From JAKVCB01 sp963578605 (GTDB lineage: Bacteria > Planctomycetota > Planctomycetia > Pirellulales > Lacipirellulaceae), in assembly GCA_963578605.1 (NCBI GenBank), contig CAUZEA010000127.1:1-14870 (forward strand): 14,870 bases of DNA. The letters run 5' to 3'. The notes beneath the pieces were generated by a model. The model was not told the DNA's origin. It saw only the letters and a program-made list of their open reading frames with translations, and made no database searches. A program made the translations under genes and the position numbers. Positions 1 through 6,584 of the stretch are shown here, piece after piece; within the stretch, counting starts at the first letter, position 1; each line of letters opens with the position of its first letter.

Positions 1-47
1 AACTTCGGGATCACCTCTTCCGGACCGTGTTTCTTACCTCGTGGCAT
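1..47 (-). CDS. IS3-family transposase OrfA, N-terminal fragment cut by the window edge
   Basis: The ATG is at 47-45, and 15 complete codons are visible: MPRGKKHGPEEVIPK. This matches the start of IS3-type OrfA proteins (MPRGKKHTPEQIV-like), whose N-terminal helix-turn-helix binds the element's ends. OrfA is normally joined to the OrfB integrase by programmed frameshifting. An AGGAGG ribosome binding site sits at 60-55, seven bases before the ATG, which supports this start. The rest of the gene runs off the left edge, so intactness cannot be judged. Confidence 0.7.
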   Translation of the reverse strand, partial: MPRGKKHGPEEVIPK

Positions 48-124
48 CGCTTGCCCTCCTTGAAATGCGTCCTGACACCCCGATTGTCTATCAGGGCGTG
101 GACTCGTTTAAGGGGGCTGGGTCA
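1..124 (-). mobile_element. Left end of an IS3-family insertion sequence (partial)
   Basis: Read on the minus strand, this stretch holds a C-rich end that begins TGACCCAGCCCCC near position 124, about 75 bases of untranslated leader, a strong ribosome binding site and the start of a transposase OrfA. IS3-family elements begin with TG and have short terminal inverted repeats, which fits a boundary at about 121-124. The other end, OrfB and any target duplication lie outside the window, so the exact boundary is an inference. The element appears to interrupt the pentapeptide-repeat gene that ends here. Confidence 0.6.
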
Positions 125-415
125 CGCGTTGGACAGGTTCGCGTCGTACAGGTTCGCGTTGGACAGGTTCGCGTTGGTCGGGTTCGCGTCGGTCGGGTTC
201 GCGTCGTACAGGATCGCGTAGGTCAGGTTCGCGTCGTACAGGTTCGCGTCGTACAGGTTCGCGTCGTACAGGTTCGCGTCGGTCAGGTTCGCGCCGGTCA
301 GGTCCGCGTTGTCCAGGTTCGCGTCGTACAGGCTCGCGTCGGTCAGGTTCGCGCCGGTCAGGTCCGCGTTGTCCAGGATCGCCCAGGTCAGGCGCGCATA
401 GGACAGGATCGCGCC
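122..415. repeat. 15-bp tandem repeat array encoding the pentapeptides
   Basis: Imperfect 15-base units of the type caggttcgcgtcgta run head to tail through the pentapeptide gene. Within the array, positions 274-317 are identical to 334-377 (44 bases, offset 60), so four pentapeptides were duplicated as a block. The array leaves several frames open on both strands. Only the minus-strand frame with a signal peptide and ribosome binding site is taken as coding. Confidence 0.9.
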
Positions 416-571
416 GGGTTCCAGGTTATTCCCGCTGTAGCTATGCGTGACGCCGGAACGGTTCAGGATGGGATCAACGAAAGCCCCACTTGTCAGCTGA
501 TAACTCGCCGCTTGGGAAATAGAACTAGTAAGCAACGTCACGAAAATAACCAGTAAAGCAAACCTGTACAT
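122..571 (-). CDS. Secreted pentapeptide-repeat protein, 3' end probably truncated by the IS
   Basis: The product has 149 residues. The ATG at 571 is preferred over an upstream in-frame ATG at 628 because it has GGAG at 582-579, seven bases upstream, and gives a clean signal peptide (MYRFALLVIFVTLLTSSISQA, cleavage likely before ASYQL). A short unique segment is followed by about 18 consecutive A(N/D)LxX pentapeptides (for example ADLTG, ANLYD, ANLTD), which in this family fold into a right-handed quadrilateral beta-helix. The reading frame stops just after the first Ala of the next repeat, with no C-terminal cap. The TGA at 124-122 coincides with the presumed IS end, so the original protein was probably longer. 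The repeats alone do not show a function. Confidence 0.75.
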   Translation of the reverse strand: MYRFALLVIFVTLLTSSISQAASYQLTSGAFVDPILNRSGVTHSYSGNNLEPGAILSYARLTWAILDNADLTGANLTDASLYDANLDNADLTGANLTDANLYDANLYDANLYDANLTYAILYDANPTDANPTNANLSNANLYDANLSNA

Positions 572-596
572 TGGCTGTCTCCAAGAACAAAAACGG

Positions 597-809
597 TTGA
601 CTGATAGAGGTTTCAATTTCCATCCCACTTGGGGACAGTTAAATAGGACTCAGGCCAATAAAAAAAGGCGTCAACCCTCTGCATGTCTGACTCTGCTGCA
701 AAAGCTGCTGAAAGATCCTGATCTGGATGTTCAAGTCAATGCGGGGCATGCCATCCTGAAGATCCTCTCCAAGGCCGAGCCTTCAAACTCTCCAAATCGG
801 GCCAAATAA
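597..809 (+). pseudogene. HEAT-repeat-like fragment
   Basis: The frame ends with LTLLQKLLKDPDLDVQVNAG followed by HAILKIL, which resembles one HEAT/PBS-lyase-type helical repeat (xxLxxLLKDPDxxVRxxAAxALxxI). The 30 residues before it look unlike any domain and start at a TTG with no ribosome binding site. They also overlap the leader of the divergent pentapeptide gene. It is most simply the C-terminal remnant of a HEAT-repeat protein. It could also be a chance frame. Confidence 0.35.
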
Positions 810-1020
810 GCAAGAACGAACTTTCAGCAGAACTGGTTGTCCACCGCAATCAATAGAAGCCTGGTGATTGGGTACGGATTACTTAAATGCAAAACAGGTG
901 TAGACGCTGTGGGCTGTAGAGACGACGCTTAAGTATCTTTCGACCCACTCGGCATTACGCTTTAATACTCCCAGGTGATCAACAAGAGCTGCACGAGAAG
1001 TAACCACCTTGATGTTGCGC

Positions 1021-1041
1021 ACCCCGCGAAACGGGCGGGGT
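1021..1041 (+). promoter_or_regulatory. GC-rich hairpin in the symporter leader
   Basis: ACCCCGC at 1021-1027 pairs perfectly with GCGGGGT at 1035-1041 across a seven-base loop. No T-run follows, so it is not a typical intrinsic terminator. It sits about 93 bases before the chosen symporter ATG and could be a leader-RNA structure. No riboswitch family was recognised. Confidence 0.35.
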
Positions 1042-1123
1042 CCTCACGGTCCGACAGGGCATAGCCAAAGTTGCAACGATTTGGACACCTCGGCTTTACA
1101 ACTTCAACTATGGCCGCACCAAC

Positions 1124-1128
1124 AGGAG
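1124..1128 (+). promoter_or_regulatory. Ribosome binding site fixing the symporter start
   Basis: AGGAG lies five bases before the ATG at 1134. This favours that start over the in-frame TTG at 1071 and ATG at 1110. Confidence 0.65.
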
Positions 1129-1133
1129 CACTG

Positions 1134-2708
1134 ATGCCGAGCGGACTGGTGGCTATCGCCATTCGAACCTCTGATTCGGTAGTCTTACTCGCCTATCTCG
1201 CGGGCATGTGGGCGGTTGCCTTCTACTTTGCCCGTCGCAACACGAATACAGAGCAGTATTTTCTTGGGGGGCGTTCCTTTCCTGGCTGGGCTCTTGGCAT
1301 GTCGATGATGGCAACATCTGTCAGTTCGGTGACGTTTTTGGCATTTCCAGCCGCAGCCTATGCGGGTGATCTGCGGGATTTGGTCATCAACCTGATGCTC
1401 CCCATCGGAATCATCTTTGCACTGCTTGTTTGCATCCCGATTTTTCGTCGGGGCCGTATCACGTCTGCCTATGAATATCTTGGGGCACGCTTTGGTCCCA
1501 TCGTACGACTGTACGGTACGATCAGCTTCACGCTACTAAGGATTTGCTGGCTAGGGGTCATTCTTTGTTTGATTTCAAACGTGATTGTGGTGCTCACGGG
1601 ATTTCCCACGACCCCGGTAATCATCGTGACGGGGATCTTCGTTGCGGTGTACACGATTGTCGGTGGCATCGAAGCGGTCGTTTGGACAGATGTTTTGCAG
1701 ACAATTATTCTGCTGACCGGAGGACTGTTGTCGTTAGCCTGCCTGGCCATCGAACTACCAGGTGGCATGGGGCAAATCTTCGATATCGGCCTGGCCAATG
1801 ACAAGTTTGGACTTGGCCCAACGACTGTCAGTTTTCACGAACGGACGGTCTGGACAGCCGTCATCCTGGGGGTTTTTTCCTGGATTGCCTTTCAAACCGA
1901 GCAGAACATGGTACAGCGTTATGTGGCAGCCAGGTCAGCGCGCGAAGCCAGAAAGGCCACCATCATTTACGGGGTCATAGCCCTGCCAACTTGGGCCTTT
2001 TTCTTCTTTGTCGGCGTCTGCCTGTTCGTCTATTTCCAGGTATTGCCAGATGACGAGGTGAAGGCATTAACTCCCGAGCAGATTTTTCCCTATTTCATCC
2101 TCACCCGCTTGCCGCCAGGGGTTGCCGGGTTAGTCATTGCAGGAGTTCTGTCGGCAGCCATGTCGTCGGTCGACTCGACATTGAACGCCATCTCGGCCGT
2201 CACGGTCGTGGACATCTTCAAGCCATATTTGGCCAGGGGCCGTAGTGACCGGTTCTACCTGGCGTTGGCACGCGGGATTGCCGCCGCCGGGGCTTTGTTG
2301 ATGATTGGGCTCGCAGTTCTGCTGAGCAGAATCCCCACCAATACCATCAACGAATTGGATTGGGTGATCGGCTCAATTTTTGCCGGATGCATCATGGGCG
2401 TGTTTGTACTGGGCTTTTTCACGACGCGTGTTGATTACGCGGCCGCACTAGCTGGCATGGCAGTGGCAGTGTTGTTGAATATTTACCTGGTGTTAGGCGT
2501 CGTTGGCTGGATACCCGAAACCTGGGCGATTCCGGTCCACAAATTCTGGATTGGCCCAATGGTCAACGTGGTGTTCATGGTGGTGGCTTATGGAACTGGC
2601 TGTTTGCGGCAGCGCAAGGTGGAAGATCTAGCCGGCTTAACCATCTGGACCATGGAGCCGGCCTGCACCACGGAGCGTGGTGAAGCAGAAAAAAGCTCAT
2701 CTGGGTAG
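1134..2708 (+). CDS. Sodium:solute symporter (SSS/SLC5 family)
   Basis: This 524-residue inner-membrane protein has about 13 hydrophobic helices, the usual size and layout of Na+-coupled SSS transporters. Visible family marks are TEQYFLGGR after the first helix, the GG(x)6TD signature (G177-G178 to T185-D186, GGIEAVVWTDVLQ) and AAMSSVDSTLN, whose S344-S345 correspond to the Na2 sodium-site serines of the family. It should import a small solute with Na+; the substrate cannot be assigned. It converges on the minus-strand enzyme array and resembles the second symporter at 12127-13710 in all these motifs, so the two probably carry related compounds. Confidence 0.9.
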   Translation: MPSGLVAIAIRTSDSVVLLAYLAGMWAVAFYFARRNTNTEQYFLGGRSFPGWALGMSMMATSVSSVTFLAFPAAAYAGDLRDLVINLMLPIGIIFALLVCIPIFRRGRITSAYEYLGARFGPIVRLYGTISFTLLRICWLGVILCLISNVIVVLTGFPTTPVIIVTGIFVAVYTIVGGIEAVVWTDVLQTIILLTGGLLSLACLAIELPGGMGQIFDIGLANDKFGLGPTTVSFHERTVWTAVILGVFSWIAFQTEQNMVQRYVAARSAREARKATIIYGVIALPTWAFFFFVGVCLFVYFQVLPDDEVKALTPEQIFPYFILTRLPPGVAGLVIAGVLSAAMSSVDSTLNAISAVTVVDIFKPYLARGRSDRFYLALARGIAAAGALLMIGLAVLLSRIPTNTINELDWVIGSIFAGCIMGVFVLGFFTTRVDYAAALAGMAVAVLLNIYLVLGVVGWIPETWAIPVHKFWIGPMVNVVFMVVAYGTGCLRQRKVEDLAGLTIWTMEPACTTERGEAEKSSSG

Positions 2709-2717
2709 ATTTACCTT

Positions 2718-2762
2718 CCCGAGAAGCGGGCCTTGAAGACAACCTCAACGCCTGCAACAGGC
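2718..2762. terminator. Weak hairpins between convergent genes
   Basis: Two short inverted repeats follow the symporter stop: CCCG/CGGG (2718-2721 with 2727-2730) and GCCTG/CAGGC (2750-2754 with 2758-2762). Neither has a T-tract on either strand. They might help separate the convergent transcripts, but a functional terminator is not demonstrated. Confidence 0.2.
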
Positions 2763-2874
2763 AGCCCCTGCAAGTGAGCCAGAAGGAATCTGGATTTGCC
2801 TGCCAATGCCACAAACGGCTAGATGCCCATGGTTTCCAACACGGGCTACCGCTTGTTCCGCTCGACTGCGAGGA

Positions 2875-3789
2875 CTATTTTTCGCCTGGCAAGACCAGTT
2901 TATCGATATCCTTCACGCACCACTCAACCGCGTGCGATCGTCCAGCTCCGTCGACGAGTTCGGGACTGTTCAAGGATGCGCCGAACGTCAATACAGTCGT
3001 GTTGTCGGGCTGGCCGTCGGGCGTGCGAAAAATATTGTAATCTTTCGTGGCTTCCGTTTGGGCCAGGTCCAGCAAATCTCGCATCGCAAACCGCCGGGCC
3101 GCGGCATTTCCAATAAAGGCGGTGTCCACCAAACCTCGGTCTTCAAGCATTTGCCCCAGCCGATTGAAGTCCGGTCCGCGTGAGCCGTAATAAGACCCAC
3201 CTTCGCTTTTTGGCTGGTAGTCGGTCATCTCCTGCTCAACAACCTTGCCATTGAGTTGCCGCACCTTGGCGCTCCGGGATGTTGCCTGGCGATAGGGTAC
3301 CTCGCACACGAATTCTGCAAAGTGGTGGCTGGTTGAACTCGAATACGTGACACCGAGCAAAATCACTTGTGTGTTCAATGCCGCCATGACTCCAAACGAC
3401 GAACGCAAATCAAATGGGGACAACTCCGGGGCATTCTCTGCGAGCACCTGAGATCGCCTGCCGAATGCCGCCACACTGTGGCGAAACGCGGTACTACGAC
3501 GTGCGTCCGGGTAGAGCCGGGCCGTTTCCGTAATAATTCCCATTTCCGAATGGTCGGCAGCCGGATCAACAATGGGATCCTCCTCGGCTTCATGCGCAAA
3601 CGCAAACGTGGGAACGACCAACGTACCATTGGGTTCCAGCAATTCTAACAGCGCATCGACCACCGACTTCGCGCCGCCTTCCACGTACCCCATTGTTCGC
3701 ATCGCAGATTGAACCAGTACCACGTCGCCAGCCTGGACCCCCAGTTCCCGGAGACTGGTTTTTATCTCGCTTGCAGTCAAACTGCTCAT
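2875..3789 (-). CDS. AAC(3)-family (Antibiotic_NAT fold) N-acetyltransferase
   Basis: The product has 304 residues, somewhat longer than aminoglycoside 3-N-acetyltransferases (about 260-290). The ATG at 3789 is preferred over a TTG at 3810; it falls 25 bases after the stop of the preceding gene. Family features are GDVVLVQSAMRTMG near residue 21, NGTLVVPTF (54-62), SEMG (81-84), RHSVAAFG with the expected active-site His104, and LLGVTY followed by SHHFAE (154-159). The family transfers acetyl from acetyl-CoA to an amine. The usual R-S-x-H-P-x-H-S block reads RRSTAFRHS, so the H-P pair is missing. As the last gene of a catabolic-looking array it more likely acetylates a metabolic amine than an antibiotic. 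That is inference. Confidence 0.8.
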   Translation of the reverse strand: MSSLTASEIKTSLRELGVQAGDVVLVQSAMRTMGYVEGGAKSVVDALLELLEPNGTLVVPTFAFAHEAEEDPIVDPAADHSEMGIITETARLYPDARRSTAFRHSVAAFGRRSQVLAENAPELSPFDLRSSFGVMAALNTQVILLGVTYSSSTSHHFAEFVCEVPYRQATSRSAKVRQLNGKVVEQEMTDYQPKSEGGSYYGSRGPDFNRLGQMLEDRGLVDTAFIGNAAARRFAMRDLLDLAQTEATKDYNIFRTPDGQPDNTTVLTFGASLNSPELVDGAGRSHAVEWCVKDIDKLVLPGEK

Positions 3790-3814
3790 ATCGCCGTTAT
3801 CTTTTCTCAACGAA

Positions 3815-5776
3815 TCATAGTTGCCGGGCTATCCGATGGCCTTCAAACGTTGCATTTTCAATATCACCAGGGGCCACACAATCTCCAATCGCGTGAACCT
3901 CTACACCAGCTGCCTGGAGCGGGGCAAGCAGTTTATCGTTGGGAGTCGGCACGGTCACGAAAACTACCATATCCAAGTCAACGGTCTTTCGCTCCTTGCC
4001 ACTGTAGCAATTCACAACATGGATTACGCCGTCGCGTACCTGGCCAAGATCGTGGTGTGCGGTCAACTCGACGTTTTTGCAAAACAACCGTCGGTAGAGT
4101 GATATCGTGTTGGTCAACCCAAAGTCGATGGCGGGATGGAATTGACGACTGATGACCTCCGCTTTGCCCCCAGCGTTGGCGACCAACTCCGCAACCGAAC
4201 ACCCCGAATCAAACCGAGAGTGATCGACCACCAAAACATTACGCCCCGGCGCCACAGAACCCGCCAATACAGACCACGCTGTCGCCACGGTAACGTTGGC
4301 GTCCGTCAAGTCTTCGCGGGGAGGCGTGTCCCGTGCTCCAGTTGCCAACACCACGGCATCAGGCTGTTCAGACAGGATTCGCTCAACGGTGGCCTCGGTT
4401 TGCAGATGAATTTCCACGCCGAGGATCTCGACCTGTCGCGAGAGCCAATCCGGAATGCCCACCAATTCTTCTCGCCCCGGTTTGCGTGCCACAACACGTG
4501 CCATGCCACCAAGTTCCGACGCCTGCTCCAGCAACACGACGCGATGACCTCGCTGGACCGCGACGCGGGCAGCTTCCAATCCAGCTGGCCCACCGCCTAC
4601 GACCACGATTTTGCGCGCGACATCCGCTTTCGGTAGCGAGCCCCACTGCCGCTCATGACCCACGAGCGGATTGTAGATGCACCGCGCCTCGCCTCCAGCG
4701 ATAATCCGATCGACGCATCCCGTGTTGGCACCGACGCAGGGACGAATGTCGTCAAACCGGCCTTCGGCAGCCTTGTTCGCAATGTCTGGATCGGCCAGGG
4801 TGGCGCGAACCATCGCCACCAGGTCGCAACTACCTTCGGCAATCAACTGGTCAGCGTAACGAGGATCAACGATGCGGCATAGCGCCGCTACTGGTGTCGA
4901 GGTCACTTCGCGGATGCCTTTGGCCAACCGTACATGCAAACCGTGAGGAGCGGGAGTGGGTGGCCAATGATCGATACGAGCGAACCGCTGGAGATTGTGA
5001 CCGCTGGCGACAACAAACATGTCGACCATGCCAAGCCTGTCGATGTGGGGAACGATCTCCTGCATATCGGGTAAATGCAGCCCTTCATCGTAGAGTTCGT
5101 CACCGGCCATCTTCAGCGTTAGTACGAGATCCTTACCGAGCGATTCCCGACAAACGGCAATCACTTCCGATAGAAAACGCAAACGATTTTCCAGGCTGCC
5201 TCCATATTGGTCGGTGCGCCGATTTGTGTGAGGCGACAGGAATTGCTGGATAAGTGCACCTGCGAATCCATTTAATTCAACGCCGTCCAAGCCAGCGGTT
5301 CTCACGCGTCCAGCGGCCTGGCCAAAAGCATCGACAATGGTCCTTATCTCGCCAGTTGTCATCACATGCGGTGGTTCACAGGAAAACTCGCCAACCGTTT
5401 GCGAGGGTGCCCAAAGCACATGACCACCCCGCCGAGAGGCAATCGCCGACGCGGCGTGGATCAACTGGACCAGCATCCGAGCTCCATGCGCGTGCATGGC
5501 CTCGGCAAGTGTCTGGTAACCGGGAACCACAGAATCGTCATGATTGATGAGCGGTGCCTCAGGCAGCATGCCGCCTGACGGATGGACCGTTGTCCCCCCC
5601 GTCGTGCTCAAAGCAATACCCCCCTCAGCTTTGCGGGCATGAAACGCAATTTGCTGATCGCCGATCAACCCCCCTTCGTCATAATGCGGATTGTGCCCTG
5701 TACAAATCAATCGGTTCCGCAACTCGAAGGGCCCGAGGTCCAGAGGGGTAAATAGATGTTTTAGCTTGTTATCCAT
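3815..5776 (-). CDS. Old Yellow Enzyme-type NADH:flavin oxidoreductase (dienoyl-CoA reductase / trimethylamine dehydrogenase class)
   Basis: The product has 653 residues. The ATG at 5776 gives the expected start (HLFTPLDLGPFELRNRL) and is preferred over a TTG at 5803. An N-terminal FMN-binding TIM barrel (about 5-345) contains LSPHTNRRTDQYGGSLENR at 180-198. A C-terminal FAD/NAD(P) domain begins with VVVGGGPAGLEAAR near 392. Between them the iron-sulfur loop reads CVGANTGC...C: Cys347, Cys354 and Cys366 sit exactly where the C-x2-C-x3-C-x11-C ligands belong, but position 350 is Ala. The barrel also has GFAGALI where reductases carry an HGYLI-like segment. Relatives reduce dienoyl-CoA or oxidatively demethylate amines such as trimethylamine and N-methylproline; the neighbouring amine-oxidase-type genes favour the latter. 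Confidence 0.85.
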   Translation of the reverse strand: MDNKLKHLFTPLDLGPFELRNRLICTGHNPHYDEGGLIGDQQIAFHARKAEGGIALSTTGGTTVHPSGGMLPEAPLINHDDSVVPGYQTLAEAMHAHGARMLVQLIHAASAIASRRGGHVLWAPSQTVGEFSCEPPHVMTTGEIRTIVDAFGQAAGRVRTAGLDGVELNGFAGALIQQFLSPHTNRRTDQYGGSLENRLRFLSEVIAVCRESLGKDLVLTLKMAGDELYDEGLHLPDMQEIVPHIDRLGMVDMFVVASGHNLQRFARIDHWPPTPAPHGLHVRLAKGIREVTSTPVAALCRIVDPRYADQLIAEGSCDLVAMVRATLADPDIANKAAEGRFDDIRPCVGANTGCVDRIIAGGEARCIYNPLVGHERQWGSLPKADVARKIVVVGGGPAGLEAARVAVQRGHRVVLLEQASELGGMARVVARKPGREELVGIPDWLSRQVEILGVEIHLQTEATVERILSEQPDAVVLATGARDTPPREDLTDANVTVATAWSVLAGSVAPGRNVLVVDHSRFDSGCSVAELVANAGGKAEVISRQFHPAIDFGLTNTISLYRRLFCKNVELTAHHDLGQVRDGVIHVVNCYSGKERKTVDLDMVVFVTVPTPNDKLLAPLQAAGVEVHAIGDCVAPGDIENATFEGHRIARQL

Positions 5777-5836
5777 CTCAAATCGCAACCATCTTTCATT
5801 CAATCCAGAGACTCACCGTTGAGAGCAAAGCATTCT

Positions 5837-5852
5837 ATGCAGACTTCTGCAT
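5837..5852. promoter_or_regulatory. Perfect inverted repeat between two genes of the array
   Basis: ATGCAGA (5837-5843) and TCTGCAT (5846-5852) form a perfect 7-bp dyad with a two-base centre. It lies in the 105-base spacer between the SDR stop and the OYE start, the widest gap among the six enzyme genes. It could be an operator for an internal promoter or an RNA hairpin in the polycistronic message. Confidence 0.35.
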
Positions 5853-5881
5853 CTCTGCGCCGAAACAGACTTGCACGTATA

Positions 5882-6580
5882 TTACTGAGGATGCTTTTCA
5901 CCGGCTCCCATAAAACAGCGGCCGGTGTCCCCTTCGACCAGCCTGTCAATGACGCGAACCATCCCTTCGGCAGATTCGCGTGGTGAGAGCGGTCCCTCGC
6001 CTTCACTCATGTCAGTTCGTGCCCAACCGGGACACACGGCTGCGACAATGATACCCTCCGGCTTGAGATCAAACGCAAGCGCCCTTGTTAGCAGGTTCAG
6101 CGCCACTTTGCTGGCATGATAACTGTAAAGACTGCCATCGTCCTTGTCGTCAGGCGAAGCAACCATGGAGGCCATGTTAATGATTTTGGGCTGTCTCCCG
6201 GCACGTAACAAACCAAGACATTTCTGAGTCACGATCACAGGGGCAACGGCGTTGACGTGATATTCAGACAACATCGTGGCGGCCCTGACGTTGGCCGGAG
6301 TTTCTTTTCGAGTCAGCCGACCCGCGTTGTTGATGAGCAAATCCACCCCATCTGTCTGAGAGGCAATCGACTTGATGCAATCGTTGATCGACTCCTCATC
6401 CGTAACATCCATGTTGAACACGGAAAGCTGTCCTGGAGATACCACGGGAAGAGATTTTAACGCGTCGGAGTTGGCCATCGAACGCACACTCGCAAACACA
6501 CGTTCCCCGCGAGCCAGGTAGAGCTGCGCAAACTCGAATCCAAGTCCACGGTTCGCACCCGTGATCAAGATACGTAACAT
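5882..6580 (-). CDS. Short-chain dehydrogenase/reductase (SDR), C-factor-like
   Basis: This 232-residue cytoplasmic protein is a classical SDR in length and motifs: TGANRGLG at 7-14 for the dinucleotide, NNAG at 84-87, Ser138, and the catalytic Tyr154-x3-Lys158 (YHASK), then CPGWARTDM. It should oxidise or reduce an alcohol/carbonyl with NAD(P)(H). The overall pattern resembles CsgA/C-factor and sniffer-like SDRs. The ATG at 6580 is preferred to the ATG at 6595 because GGAG at 6593-6590, inside the end of the upstream gene, is nine bases away and the Rossmann strand then starts at once. It follows the upstream stop by four bases, so the genes are probably translationally coupled. Confidence 0.85.
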   Translation of the reverse strand: MLRILITGANRGLGFEFAQLYLARGERVFASVRSMANSDALKSLPVVSPGQLSVFNMDVTDEESINDCIKSIASQTDGVDLLINNAGRLTRKETPANVRAATMLSEYHVNAVAPVIVTQKCLGLLRAGRQPKIINMASMVASPDDKDDGSLYSYHASKVALNLLTRALAFDLKPEGIIVAAVCPGWARTDMSEGEGPLSPRESAEGMVRVIDRLVEGDTGRCFMGAGEKHPQ

Positions 6581-6584
6581 GGTG

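Larger units (their letters stand above)
810..1133. other. Non-coding gap upstream of the first symporter
   Basis: No convincing coding frame, tRNA or known RNA family is seen here. The only clear structure is the GC-rich hairpin at 1021-1041. The promoter of the symporter presumably lies in this stretch, but no sigma70-like pair stands out. A TTG at 1071 opens the symporter frame early but has no ribosome binding site and adds a polar leader unlike the family. Confidence 0.5.

Noticed and set aside
122..415. CRISPR-like repeat array
   Set aside because: The units are 15 bases, contiguous without spacers, and encode pentapeptide repeats.
41..556. Plus-strand open frame rich in RVGQVRV repeats across the pentapeptide array
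   Set aside because: It is the mirror of a 15-base repeat, which keeps several frames open. It has no ribosome binding site or family resemblance, whereas the minus-strand frame has a signal peptide and GGAG.
2875..3789. Aminoglycoside resistance gene
   Set aside because: The fold matches AAC(3), but the active-site block is altered and the context is metabolic, so a resistance call is not supported.
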